NCBI RefSeq assembly: GCF_027853915.1
Contig: NZ_JAQGLA010000003.1
Location: 62,001 to 126,000 of the forward strand
Length of the DNA stretch: 64,000 nt
Source: Saccharopolyspora oryzae
Lineage (GTDB): Bacteria > Actinomycetota > Actinomycetes > Mycobacteriales > Pseudonocardiaceae
Reading direction: 5' to 3'
Shown: positions 1 to 8,394 of the stretch, piece by piece
Layout of the letters: every line of letters begins with the position of its first letter
Numbering within the stretch: the stretch's first letter is position 1
Program-made: the position numbers and the translations under genes
The notes under the pieces: model-generated
What the model saw: only the letters and a program-made list of their open reading frames with translations
Databases searched by the model: none
What the model was told of the DNA's origin: nothing

Positions 1-2
1 TC

Positions 3-293
3 GCCGGCGTTTCGCTGCCGCTGCGGTTCGACCCCCGCGACCAGCGGTCGCTGATCTACGGGATGACCCTGGCCGCGCGCTTCGGCGGCGAACCGCCGTC
101 GCTCGGCGGGTTCCACCGCTGGCTCGCGGCCCGCGGCGACGGAGTCACCGGGCCGGTCTCCATGTACGCATCCGCGCAGGTCGACGTGATGCAGATGTCC
201 AACCACCCGCACGGCAGCACCGCAGCCGGCCAGTGGATCCCGCAGGGCACCATCGTCGCCGTTTCCGGCCCGCTCGGGCTGGGCAACGGCTGA
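3..293 (+). CDS. C-terminal part of an unidentified protein (5' end outside window)
   Basis: The frame is open from the first bases of the window to a TGA at 291-293, so this is the last 96 residues of a longer protein. An internal ATG at 63 has no upstream Shine-Dalgarno sequence, and the reading continues upstream of it, so a start there is unlikely. The tail is rich in Gly, Pro, His and Gln. I recognise no family. Two small secreted-protein genes follow on the same strand, 50 bp downstream. Confidence 0.5.
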   Translation, partial: AGVSLPLRFDPRDQRSLIYGMTLAARFGGEPPSLGGFHRWLAARGDGVTGPVSMYASAQVDVMQMSNHPHGSTAAGQWIPQGTIVAVSGPLGLGNG

Positions 294-343
294 TCGAACT
301 CGGCCGGACCAGCAGGAACCGGCCCGACAGGAGGAGGAAAACC

Positions 344-535
344 ATGTCCGCAACCATCCGCCGATTCGCCGCGGTCTCAGCCGCCGCCATCGCCGCCTGC
401 CTGTTCACCAGCGGGGTGGCCACGGCCGAGCCGATCTGGGTGCTCCCCGGCGTCGACCTCGGCACGCTGCTGGAACCGAGCGTGCAGCTGCCAACGCAGC
501 TGCTGGCGCCCGTAGTCGACATCCTCAACCCCTGA
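344..535 (+). CDS. Small secreted protein (63 aa)
   Basis: The ATG at 344 follows a strong AGGAGGA ribosome site at about 8 bp. Residues 1-28 form a classical signal peptide: Arg-rich start, Ala-rich core, and a cut probably after ATA before EPIWV. The mature peptide would have only about 35 residues, without cysteines, with a Leu/Pro/Val-rich pattern. A second small secreted-protein gene starts 18 bp after the stop, so the two are probably co-transcribed. Function is unknown; a surface or cell-wall peptide is possible. Confidence 0.6.
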   Translation: MSATIRRFAAVSAAAIAACLFTSGVATAEPIWVLPGVDLGTLLEPSVQLPTQLLAPVVDILNP

Positions 536-553
536 TCTGAGAGAGGAACTGCC

Positions 554-790
554 ATGACCAAGCGGAACACCTATCGCGCTCTCACCGCTGCGGTGCTCAC
601 CGGTGCTGCGTTGTTCAGCGCTGGACCTGCTGCGTTCGCCGAGGCACCTCGCCAGGACGGCGTGGCCATCGTCGATGAGCCGGACACCAGCGAGCTGAAC
701 AACAAGTGGACCTTCGCGCCGTTGGGCGTGCCGATCTTCGGGCTGATCGACTCCGTCAGCGGGGTGCCGAAGAGGTTGGGGCTGGTCTGA
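554..790 (+). CDS. Small secreted protein (78 aa)
   Basis: The ATG at 554 is preceded by GAGAGGAA. The signal peptide covers about residues 1-29 (MTKR start, hydrophobic core, cut after AFA). The mature part of about 49 residues has an acidic front and a Pro/Gly/Val-rich back, with no cysteine and no recognised domain. It follows another small secreted-protein gene by 18 bp and is followed by a palindromic repeat (883-926) that may end the transcript. Function unknown. Confidence 0.6.
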   Translation: MTKRNTYRALTAAVLTGAALFSAGPAAFAEAPRQDGVAIVDEPDTSELNNKWTFAPLGVPIFGLIDSVSGVPKRLGLV

Positions 791-882
791 CCCCGATCGC
801 CGGGCCCGGCGCTTTCCCGTCGCGGGCACGGTCCGCGTGGCCGGCTCGACCTCGGGAAGCGCTGGGCCCGGTTGTTCAGCCC

Positions 883-926
883 CCGTGCGTCTTTTGGGTC
901 GTCATAGCAGCCCAAAAGACTCACGG
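883..926. repeat. Palindromic repeat, copy 1 (diverged), likely terminator
   Basis: Arms at 883-899 (CCGTGCGTCTTTTGGGT) and 910-926 (GCCCAAAAGACTCACGG) surround a 10-bp loop. The layout matches the copies at 12375-12420 and 17815-17860. It lies between a plus-strand gene and a minus-strand gene that converge, so it could end transcripts from both sides. Confidence 0.65.
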
Positions 927-939
927 TCTTGCTCCGCGG

Positions 940-1431
940 TCAGATCCAGGTGGCGATCACCGCCGGGGCGATCGCCAGGGCGCCGAAGCGGACGAAGCGT
1001 CCGACGAAACCGGTGATCAGGAACATGCTCAGCGAGACCTTCGCCCACCCGGCGATCACCGCCACCGCCGCGTACGGCGGGACGCTCAGCGCCGCGCTGA
1101 GCAGCATCACCACTGCGGTCCACAGTGGACGCCGTTGGCAGTTGGTGCGGAACTTCTCCAGCCATCGGCGCCACCGACCGGGCTGCTTCTCGCTGCCGTC
1201 CTTGCTGAGGAAGAGGCCCGGCAGCTTGATCGCGCCGCGGGCGGCGTAGAAGTGCAGCAGCTTGCCGCCGATCTGGCCGGCTGCGATCACCGCGGCCAGC
1301 AGCCACCACGGGACGTCCGTGCCGTTGAGCACCACGCCGATCGCGAACACCTCGACGCTGATCACCGGGATCAGCGCGGAAGCCACCGACACCCCGAAGG
1401 TGGTGGACAACAAGCCGATGGTGGCCAGCAC
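940..1431 (-). CDS. YqaA/DedA-like (VTT family) membrane protein
   Basis: About 163 residues with several hydrophobic segments and the Gly/Arg-containing end (GFVGRFVRFG) typical of small VTT/DedA/YqaA membrane proteins, some of which act in lipid flipping. I chose the GTG at 1431 because GGGAG lies 5 bp upstream and the protein then begins with a membrane helix. The frame stays open upstream, but that part overlaps the acetyltransferase gene and looks non-protein-like. It lies 67 bp downstream of that gene on the same strand. The exact substrate is unknown. Confidence 0.6.
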   Translation of the reverse strand: MLATIGLLSTTFGVSVASALIPVISVEVFAIGVVLNGTDVPWWLLAAVIAAGQIGGKLLHFYAARGAIKLPGLFLSKDGSEKQPGRWRRWLEKFRTNCQRRPLWTAVVMLLSAALSVPPYAAVAVIAGWAKVSLSMFLITGFVGRFVRFGALAIAPAVIATWI

Positions 1432-1498
1432 GTTCGCTCCCAGCGCGTTCAGACCAGCTGACGGGAGGTCTGCAATCCGAGCACGCTGGCGGACGCGG

Positions 1499-2062
1499 TC
1501 ACGGAGTCTTGAGCTGCAGTTCCAGTGGGCCGGACAGGCGGAGCTCCCGCAGCGGGCGTCCACCGGCGTCCAGCGTCCGTACCGTACCGTCCGGTGCCCA
1601 TCCGGCGGTGCCGAAGAACGACATCGAAGCGGTGTCGGCTTCCGGAACCCAGACGATGCCGCGAGTGGCGCCAGTCGCGGCCAACCGCTGCGCCATCTCG
1701 CCCAGCAGCCGGCCGCCGTGGCCGCGGCGTCCCCAACGCGGTTCCACCAGCAGTGCGCTGACCAGTGCAACAGTGCTCGCGTCGGAGGGCACGGTGCCGT
1801 TGGCCGCGGCGACTTCCGGTTCCGGTGCGGGGCCGGCGGCGCAGAACCCGACGATCCAGGAGCCTTCGGTGGCGACCAGCACGGTGACCGGCCCTTCGGT
1901 CAACGCCTGCTGCCACTCCTGCTCGGCGGCAGCCGGGTCCAGACCGTCCAGCACCTCGGCGGGCAGCAGTTCGGTGTACGCGGTCCGCCAGGTCGTCAAC
2001 TGGATGCGTGCGATCTCCGCAGCATCGGACGCCACCGCTTCCCGCACCTCGGCATCAGCCAT
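1499..2062 (-). CDS. GNAT-family N-acetyltransferase
   Basis: 187 residues with the GNAT fold signature. An N-terminal segment beginning VREAVASDAAEIARIQ is followed by a core strand (VALVSALLVEP) and the acetyl-CoA pyrophosphate loop RWGRRGHGGRLL (R/Q-x-x-G-x-G/A pattern). Such enzymes move an acetyl group from acetyl-CoA to an amine. The substrate cannot be read from sequence. It is divergent from the glycosylase gene at 2167, with about 100 bp between, and is probably co-directional with the small membrane protein downstream. Confidence 0.8.
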   Translation of the reverse strand: MADAEVREAVASDAAEIARIQLTTWRTAYTELLPAEVLDGLDPAAAEQEWQQALTEGPVTVLVATEGSWIVGFCAAGPAPEPEVAAANGTVPSDASTVALVSALLVEPRWGRRGHGGRLLGEMAQRLAATGATRGIVWVPEADTASMSFFGTAGWAPDGTVRTLDAGGRPLRELRLSGPLELQLKTP

Positions 2063-2166
2063 GCGATCAATCTAGAGGTTCCCGCAGTAGCTGTGCGTGG
2101 CGGTTCGCGAACTGAACGACGTCACCCCGCGCTGGGTTGTCAGTCCTCGCTGGCACCATCGGGCGG

Positions 2167-3384
2167 GTGCAGACCATGAGTCCCGACACCGCTCGTCGAG
2201 TTGCTTTGGCCGCCCAGGGGTTCGCCGATCCTCCGCCTCGCGGCGAGGTGACGCGGCGACACCTGCAACGCGCGCTGTCCCGGACAAAGCTCCTGCAGAT
2301 CGACTCGGTCAACGTGGCCGTCCGTGCTCACTACATGCCGCTGTTCAGCCGGCTGGGCGCTTACGCTCCCGAGCTGGTCGACACGGCGGCTTGGTCGCAC
2401 AGCGCACGACAGCCGCGCCTGCTGGTCGAGTACTGGGCGCACGAGGCGTCGCTCATCCCGATCGAGGACTGGCCGCTGCTGCGCTGGCGCATGCGCGAGT
2501 ACGGCGGCGCTTGGCGTCGGCGCAGCCGGGAACTCCTCGAACGCTCGCCCGAGCTCGTCGACGACGTCTTGGCCGCGGTCAAGGACCTCGGGCCGATCGG
2601 TGCCGGTGCGCTCGAACGCGAGCTCGGCGGTGGTGAGCGCCAAGGGCGTGGCCCCTGGTGGAACCGCACCGACACCAAGCGGGTGTGCGAGCTGCTGTTC
2701 GCGATGGGGGAGTTGACCACCGGCACCCGACGGGGCTTCGAACGCCTCTACGACCTGCCCGAACGCGTCCTTCCTGCGGAGGTCCTCGGTCATGAACCCG
2801 AGGACGACGAAGCGATCCGGGCGCTGGTCGAGCGGTCCGCCCACGCGCTCGGCGTGGCGACCGAGACCGATCTGCGGGACTACTACCGGCTTTCCCCGGG
2901 CCCGTCGAAGCAGGCGGTGGCCGAACTGGTCGAGGACGGCGTGCTCGAGCCCGTCTCGGTGCGCGGTTGGCGGCAGCCCGCGTACCGGTACTCGGCAGCG
3001 CGCATTCCGCGCAAGGTCCTCGGCAGAGCGCTGCTGTGCCCGTTCGACCCGCTGATCTGGGAGCGTTCCCGGGCTCAGCGGCTGTTCGACTTCCACTACC
3101 GCATCGAGATCTACGTCCCGGAACCCAAGCGGCAGTACGGCTACTACGTCTTCCCCTTCCTGCTCAACGGTGAACTGGTCGCCCGAGTCGACTTGAAGGC
3201 CGACCGAGCCTCCGGCGTGCTGCGGGTGCCGGGAGCGTTCGGCGAACCGGACTGCGACCTGGCGGAGGTCGTCCCGGAACTCGCCGCCGCACTCCGCGAC
3301 ATGGCGTCCTGGCTGGGCCTCGACGACGTCGCCATCGGCGACCGCGGCGACCTGTCCAAACCCCTCCGCGCGGTCGTCCGCTAG
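2167..3384 (+). CDS. YcaQ-type (HTH_42) DNA glycosylase / winged-helix protein
   Basis: About 405 residues of the winged helix DNA-binding family that includes E. coli YcaQ, which unhooks interstrand crosslinks, and AlkZ of antibiotic producers. The catalytic motif region is visible as LLQIDSVNVAVRAHYMPLFS near residues 40-60, with the QxD form typical of YcaQ; AlkZ has QxQ. The C-terminal part (CPFDPLIWERSR, then RIEIYVPEPKRQYGYY) is also typical. Start is uncertain: GTG 2167 or ATG 2176, neither with a strong ribosome site. The likely role is repair of crosslinked or bulky alkylated bases. Confidence 0.8.
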   Translation: MQTMSPDTARRVALAAQGFADPPPRGEVTRRHLQRALSRTKLLQIDSVNVAVRAHYMPLFSRLGAYAPELVDTAAWSHSARQPRLLVEYWAHEASLIPIEDWPLLRWRMREYGGAWRRRSRELLERSPELVDDVLAAVKDLGPIGAGALERELGGGERQGRGPWWNRTDTKRVCELLFAMGELTTGTRRGFERLYDLPERVLPAEVLGHEPEDDEAIRALVERSAHALGVATETDLRDYYRLSPGPSKQAVAELVEDGVLEPVSVRGWRQPAYRYSAARIPRKVLGRALLCPFDPLIWERSRAQRLFDFHYRIEIYVPEPKRQYGYYVFPFLLNGELVARVDLKADRASGVLRVPGAFGEPDCDLAEVVPELAAALRDMASWLGLDDVAIGDRGDLSKPLRAVVR

Positions 3385-3434
3385 CCCGCCACTCGCCAGG
3401 AGATCACCCCACTCCACCCCGCAGAGCTGCGTCG

Positions 3435-3965
3435 TCAACCTTCGCAGTCTCCCCGGTGGATCACCCACGTCGAGTGGTCGCCCGGGTCGACGCCTGCCCA
3501 GCGCAGAGCCGCAGCTTCGATCGGTAGCAGGCCGTCCACCGGGCCTCCGCACACCGGGCCGCAGTTGCGGACAAGCTCCTTGGACGCCTGGACGGCGATG
3601 TCCGTTGCGACCAGCTCTGCATCATCACTGCGGAAGTGCTTGGCCCCAGCTAGAAGTCGTCTCTCGACCTTCTCGCGGAGTAGGAGCATCCGATGTTCGT
3701 GCTCCAATGCGTGGCGCTCGGCACGGGCGATCCGTTCGGCGTCCCGACAGGTTCGTTCAGCGAGCAGCGCCACGAACCACTCGGGGGCGGTCTCCGGACT
3801 CGCCTTCCATGTCTTGGCTTGGCCGACGGTCAACTGCTGCGTTGCGCCAGCGGCGCGCATCGCCCGTGCAACCTCGTAAACTTTCAACTGCAGAACGTTG
3901 GACACGGGTACGGGGCAAAGCGCCCGGTCCGCTTTCTGCTGCGGGTTGGGCTTCGACTTGGCCAT
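3435..3965 (-). CDS. Orphan hypothetical protein with helical, charged middle
   Basis: 176 residues from an ATG at 3965, preceded by a modest AGGT site. The N-terminus is Lys-rich (MAKSKPNPQQKADR). A possible helix-turn-helix stretch follows (about 40-70), then an Arg/Glu-rich helix likely to be a coiled coil (about 70-105), and a C-terminal part with two close cysteines (NCGPVCGG). I recognise no family. The gene stands alone, and its codons look less GC-biased than its neighbours by eye, which could fit an acquired gene. Function unknown. Confidence 0.5.
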   Translation of the reverse strand: MAKSKPNPQQKADRALCPVPVSNVLQLKVYEVARAMRAAGATQQLTVGQAKTWKASPETAPEWFVALLAERTCRDAERIARAERHALEHEHRMLLLREKVERRLLAGAKHFRSDDAELVATDIAVQASKELVRNCGPVCGGPVDGLLPIEAAALRWAGVDPGDHSTWVIHRGDCEG

Positions 3966-4193
3966 TTGTCGACCTGCTCAGTCGCTGTGGGCGGGGAGAC
4001 CTGGGCTAAGTCCCTTCGGCGGTTGTCCGCTGACGCGTTCAGCGGATTTGTACACAGTGGACTCATGTTGATGGGTTGCGCTGGAGCTTGAGCGTTGCGG
4101 GGTGGTGTCGGTGGGCCTGGTCGGGGGAGGCAGGTCCACCGACACCGCAGGTGATCGCCGGGTTCTGTTGCCGCAGTCTTGGTTTCGATTCCG

Positions 4194-5198
4194 TCAGGTT
4201 GCGGTCGTCAGCACGGCATCACCCGTTCCTGTTCGGCCGAAGACCCGGAGCTTCGGCTCTTCTTCCGGGGGTTGGTCGGACACCACCAGGTCGCTGCTCG
4301 CGCTGCCGGTGGACGAGGTGAGGTCCACTTCTGCGGCGGTGCCGCGGTGGATCGACACCTGCAGTTCGCCGGAGCCGGTGATCAGCTCGACCTGGCCCTC
4401 GGTCGCGTCCGCGATCGTCAGGTCGCCGCTGCCGGAGCGGACCAGCACGTCGGCGGACACCGCGCCGAGCCAGACGTTCCCGCTTCCGGTGGCGACCGAC
4501 GACGGTGCCTCGAGCGAACTGATCTCGATGTCACCGCTGCCGCTGCGCGCGTGCACGCCGCCGGTCATCGTGCCGAGCCGGAGCTGACCCGAGCCCGACC
4601 GAACGGTGGCTCGGTCGGAGGCCTGCTCGATCGACACGGTGCCGGAGCCGGCCTGGACGCCGACCCGGCGCGCTGGGCCCGACACGCGGACCTCGCCGGA
4701 GCTGGTGTTCACCGCGACCTCCGAGTCCAGCGGGGCGCGCACCTTCACCGACAGCGGGACGTTCCGCAGCGGCGACGTGGCCGGGGTTCGGATCGCCAGC
4801 CGATTGCCGGTCAGGTCGACCCGGGTCCGGCGCACGGCTTCGGCGATCGGCTCCTGCGGCCCGCGGACATCGCCGCCGGAACGGATCCCGGTGTCGAACT
4901 GCTCGCTGACCCAGTTCAGCAGGCCGGTCAGTCCGCTCCGCCAGTCCGGTCCGGACGCCGCCGGGTCGTGCCGGACCTCGACGTAGGTCGCCTCGGTGTC
5001 GGCCAGTTCGACCGTGACGGGGCCGAGGCTGTTGCCGATGTCGATGCGGATCGGTCCGGAGGTGTCGAAGTCCTGGCTGCGCACCAGTTCCGCGAGCCTC
5101 TCCTCGGCTGCCGACCAGCCCTCGTCGCCGGTCGGTCCGACGTCTTCGGGGCCGCGTGGTTCCTCCGGTCCGGTGCCGGAGCTGTCGTTGTTCGTCAT
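4194..5198 (-). CDS. DUF4097-family beta-strand repeat protein
   Basis: 334 residues. After an acidic N-terminus of about 40 residues comes a long run of short beta repeats with recurring SGSG, GSGD and TSSGEV turns, the hallmark of the DUF4097 putative adhesin family, which folds as a right-handed beta solenoid. No signal peptide or membrane helix is seen, so it is probably cytoplasmic or surface-associated. It starts 15 bp after the ribbon-helix-helix gene, so the two form an operon; such pairs are common in actinobacteria. ATG 5198 or GTG 5207 could be the start. Confidence 0.75.
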   Translation of the reverse strand: MTNNDSSGTGPEEPRGPEDVGPTGDEGWSAAEERLAELVRSQDFDTSGPIRIDIGNSLGPVTVELADTEATYVEVRHDPAASGPDWRSGLTGLLNWVSEQFDTGIRSGGDVRGPQEPIAEAVRRTRVDLTGNRLAIRTPATSPLRNVPLSVKVRAPLDSEVAVNTSSGEVRVSGPARRVGVQAGSGTVSIEQASDRATVRSGSGQLRLGTMTGGVHARSGSGDIEISSLEAPSSVATGSGNVWLGAVSADVLVRSGSGDLTIADATEGQVELITGSGELQVSIHRGTAAEVDLTSSTGSASSDLVVSDQPPEEEPKLRVFGRTGTGDAVLTTAT

Positions 5199-5213
5199 CG
5201 CGTGCACCGCCTC

Positions 5214-5786
5214 TCAGCCTTCGACCCAGCCGCGGATGCGCGAGCCGGGCTCACCGCGCCAGCGTCCGCGCGGGCCACCGCCGGGCGGGCCCCACTGGCG
5301 TCCGCCGCGCCCGTGCCGCGGGTGGTCCCACGGGCCGCGCGGGCGTCCGGTGTGCAGCGCACCCTGGACCGCTTGGGCGACCCAGGTGTTCAGGGACACG
5401 CCCTGGCTCGACGCGGCCTGCTCGGCCTGCGACTTGATCTCCTCGAGCAACCGGAGCGTGATGCGGCTGATGTCACCGCTGTCGCCGCTCGGTGGCGGGG
5501 GTGGTGGTTCCTCCTCCTCTTCGTCGTCCACGGCCGGTGGTGGGGCGGAGCCGCTGACCACCACTCGGACATCGCGTCCGTCCAGGCGGATGTCGACGAC
5601 CGGTCCGTCGAGCTGGGTCGTCACCTCTGCGGCGAGGTCGGACAGGGCGTTCATGATGGCCAGCCGCGCGGCAGGCTCGATCGCGCCGGACAGCACCGCC
5701 GCGGTCTGCCGGGTCTGGTCGTCGCCGGCGGATGCGGCCGAGGTCAGGTCTTCGCGAAGCTGGTCGATGTACGGGTTGAGATCCAT
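5214..5786 (-). CDS. Ribbon-helix-helix (HicB/Arc-like) protein
   Basis: 190 residues. The middle (about 106-145) reads RITLRLLEEIKSQ followed by SLNTWVAQAVQGAL, the strand-helix-helix of a HicB/Arc-type DNA-binding protein. Before it lies a Glu/Pro-rich linker (EEEEEPPPPPP). The C-terminal 45 residues are Gly/Arg/Pro-rich and probably disordered. No HicA-like toxin is next to it; its partner is the DUF4097 gene. It may be the regulator of that gene and of itself. Confidence 0.7.
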   Translation of the reverse strand: MDLNPYIDQLREDLTSAASAGDDQTRQTAAVLSGAIEPAARLAIMNALSDLAAEVTTQLDGPVVDIRLDGRDVRVVVSGSAPPPAVDDEEEEEPPPPPPSGDSGDISRITLRLLEEIKSQAEQAASSQGVSLNTWVAQAVQGALHTGRPRGPWDHPRHGRGGRQWGPPGGGPRGRWRGEPGSRIRGWVEG

Positions 5787-5952
5787 GACGCCATGGTGGC
5801 ACCAGAGTTGACGTCATGCAATGACTCGATGGTGTCATCCGGCGTCACGGGATCTCGTCGGGCTCGCCGGATAGGCTCGGAGGGCACGTCGGGGAGTCGT
5901 CGTGCGGCGGTCGTCGACCGCTGGACGGGAGCAAGGAAGGGGTCCGCTCGTC

Positions 5953-6705
5953 GTGACCGAGATCGTTCGGCCCAAGGTGCAGCTGATCGGCAAGACCGAG
6001 TTCTTCCCACCGGAGGACGTGGACTGGTCGACCGACGCCGACGGCGGGCAGGCGCTGGCCGAGTTCGCCGGTCGGGCGTGCTACCAGTCCTGGCACAAGC
6101 CGAACCCGGCCACCGCGACCAACGCCGGCTACCTGAAGCACATCCTCGACGTCGGCCACCTGTCCGTGCTGGAGCACGGCACGGTGTCGTTCTACCTGTC
6201 CGGGATCTCGCGCTCGCTGACCCACGAGCTGATCCGCCACCGCCACTTCTCCTACTCGCAGCTGTCCCAGCGCTACGTGCCGGAGAACGACGCCGCGGTG
6301 GTGGAGCCCGACATCATCGCGAACGACCCGGAGCTGCACGAGAAGTTCGTCGAGGCGGCCGAGGCCAGCGCGGCGGCTTACGACGAGCTGCTGGCCGCGC
6401 TGGAGGAGCGGTTCGCCGACGAGCCGAAGGCGACGCTGCGCCGCAAGCAGGCCCGGCAGGCCGCCCGCTCGGTGCTGCCGAACGCCACCGAGACCCGCAT
6501 CGTCGTCACCGGCAACTACCGCGCCTGGCGGCACTTCATCGGGATGCGCGCGTCCGAGCACGCCGACGTCGAGATCCGCGCGCTGGCCGTGGAATGCCTG
6601 CGCCAGCTGCAGAAGGCGGCGCCGAACGTCTTCAGCGACTTCGAGATCACCGAGCTGGCGGACGGCACGGAGGTCGCCTCCAGCCCGCTCGTCACCGAAG
6701 GCTGA
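5953..6705 (+). CDS. thyX: Flavin-dependent thymidylate synthase ThyX
   Basis: 250 residues. ThyX makes dTMP from dUMP using methylene-tetrahydrofolate, with FAD and NADPH, in the cytoplasm. The signature RHRxxSxxxxSxR is intact at residues 95-107 ([13 protein letters not shown]). I chose the GTG at 5953 because the protein then begins [13 protein letters not shown], as in relatives, with AAGGAAGGGG upstream. A longer start at 5902 is possible. It leads the block that continues with dapA and rnj, as in mycobacteria, although a kinase and a TIGR03085 gene lie between. Confidence 0.95.
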   Translation: MTEIVRPKVQLIGKTEFFPPEDVDWSTDADGGQALAEFAGRACYQSWHKPNPATATNAGYLKHILDVGHLSVLEHGTVSFYLSGISRSLTHELIRHRHFSYSQLSQRYVPENDAAVVEPDIIANDPELHEKFVEAAEASAAAYDELLAALEERFADEPKATLRRKQARQAARSVLPNATETRIVVTGNYRAWRHFIGMRASEHADVEIRALAVECLRQLQKAAPNVFSDFEITELADGTEVASSPLVTEG

Positions 6706-6857
6706 CCCCGTCACGCAAGTTCTCGCCGCTCTGAGTGGAACCCGTTGCGGTTCCGCGCAGTCCAACTGAGCGCCTCGGTCATCTGATTGGATGAAAGAGG
6801 GGTTCGGATCGTTTGCGCTGCGTGGTCGCGCGTGCGCACGGGTGTGAGGACATCGCA

Positions 6858-8291
6858 GTGGTGGAGCAGGTCGGGTCGGGCGCGCAGACCAGGCTGATCG
6901 GTGGTCGGTACCAGGTGGTCCAGGAGCTCGGCCGCGGTGGCATGGGCATCGTCTGGCGGGCGTGGGACCAGGTGATCGGCCGGGAGGTCGCGATCAAGGA
7001 GCTGCACCTGCCCGACGGCGTGCCGCCGGCGGAACGCCAGGTCTACGAGGAGCGGGTGCTCCGCGAGGCCCGCACGGCGGGGCGGCTCAACGACCCCGCG
7101 GTGGTCACGGTGCACGACGTGCTCGCCGAGTCCGGCACGACCTACATCGTGATGGAGCTGGTGCAGGCGGTCACGCTCAACCAGCACGTCGCCCAGCACG
7201 GTCCACTGCGCCCGGAGCAGGCCGCTGACCTGGCTCGACAGGTGCTCTCCGCGCTGGAGAGCGCGCACGCGGCGGGCATCGTGCACCGCGACGTCAAGCC
7301 GAGCAACATCATGGTCGCCGACGGCCGCGTCAAGCTGGCCGACTTCGGCATCGCGCAGACCCTCGACGACCCGCGGCTGACCACCAGCGGCGCGATCGTC
7401 GGTTCGCCGTCGTTCATGGCGCCGGAGCGGTTGCAGGGCGCGGACGCGAGCCCGGCCAGCGACCTGTGGTCGTTGGGCGCGACGTTGTTCTTCGCGGTGG
7501 AGGGCTGGATGCCCTTCGAACGCCAGACCACCGCGGCCACCTTGAACGCGGTGCTGAACGAGCACCCGCAGCTCTCCCGTCCGCACGGCGTCGTCGGATC
7601 GGTGATCGCCGGTCTGCTGATCAACGACCCGCGTGCGCGGTTCACCGGCCCGCAGGTCCGCGCGCTGCTGGACAGCGTGCCCGCCAACGGCTCGCCCGAG
7701 CAGACGCGGCCGGCCACTCGCGTGGCGTCACCGCAGCAGCAGAAGAGGAGCCTGAAGCCGTGGCTGATCGGCGGGGCCGTCACCGCGGTGGTCCTGTTCC
7801 TCGCCGGTCTGCTGGTCGGGCGGTTCGCGCTGGTCGGCGGTGGTGATCCGATCGCGATGGAGCCGACGCTGACCTTCGGCAAGGGCGGTGACGTCGAGGC
7901 CCTCGCCATGGACAGCGACAAGTGCGGAATCGGCAAGGTCGCGGCCGGGGCCAACCTCACCCAGGGCACGTCGTGCACGGATCCGCACGACTTCGAGCTG
8001 TACGCGGAATCCAGCGTGTTCGGGTCCGGTGACTACGACCTGCCCTACCCGGGCGAGGAAGACCTGGCCCGCTTCGGCGAGGCCTACTGCTCGGTCTACT
8101 TCAACTCGAACAAGGTCCTCACCCCGGGCAAGCAGACGGCGCTGCGCTTCGTCGCGCTGATCCCGTCCGAGCAGAGCTGGAAGGACCGGGCGGTCAGCGC
8201 CACCAGCGGCGAGACCCTGGGTGACCAGGACGTCCACTGCGCCGCCTACAGCGCGAACGGCGACAAGCTGCAGACCTCCATCACCGGCTGA
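6858..8291 (+). CDS. Membrane-anchored Ser/Thr protein kinase with extracellular Cys domain
   Basis: About 477 residues. The cytoplasmic Hanks-type kinase domain (about 15-275) has all key residues: the glycine loop ELGRGGMG, Lys47, Asp145 in HRDVKPSN, DFG at 162-164 and APE at 188-190. A linker leads to one membrane helix (about 302-324). The outer domain of about 150 residues has conserved cysteines and resembles the Septum_form domain (SCTDPHDFELYA, then EEDLARFGEAYC). GTG 6858 is chosen because TGAGGA lies 7 bp upstream. It probably senses an envelope signal and phosphorylates cytoplasmic targets. The Septum_form assignment is tentative. Confidence 0.88.
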   Translation: MVEQVGSGAQTRLIGGRYQVVQELGRGGMGIVWRAWDQVIGREVAIKELHLPDGVPPAERQVYEERVLREARTAGRLNDPAVVTVHDVLAESGTTYIVMELVQAVTLNQHVAQHGPLRPEQAADLARQVLSALESAHAAGIVHRDVKPSNIMVADGRVKLADFGIAQTLDDPRLTTSGAIVGSPSFMAPERLQGADASPASDLWSLGATLFFAVEGWMPFERQTTAATLNAVLNEHPQLSRPHGVVGSVIAGLLINDPRARFTGPQVRALLDSVPANGSPEQTRPATRVASPQQQKRSLKPWLIGGAVTAVVLFLAGLLVGRFALVGGGDPIAMEPTLTFGKGGDVEALAMDSDKCGIGKVAAGANLTQGTSCTDPHDFELYAESSVFGSGDYDLPYPGEEDLARFGEAYCSVYFNSNKVLTPGKQTALRFVALIPSEQSWKDRAVSATSGETLGDQDVHCAAYSANGDKLQTSITG

Positions 8292-8394
8292 CCGGCGGCT
8301 CCGGGCACCTCGCGCTCGGAGCACGGGACGACATGCCGGGGCGTTCGGGGCGGAAGGCCGGAAGTGGATCACCGGTACGCACTAAGGTGGGCTC

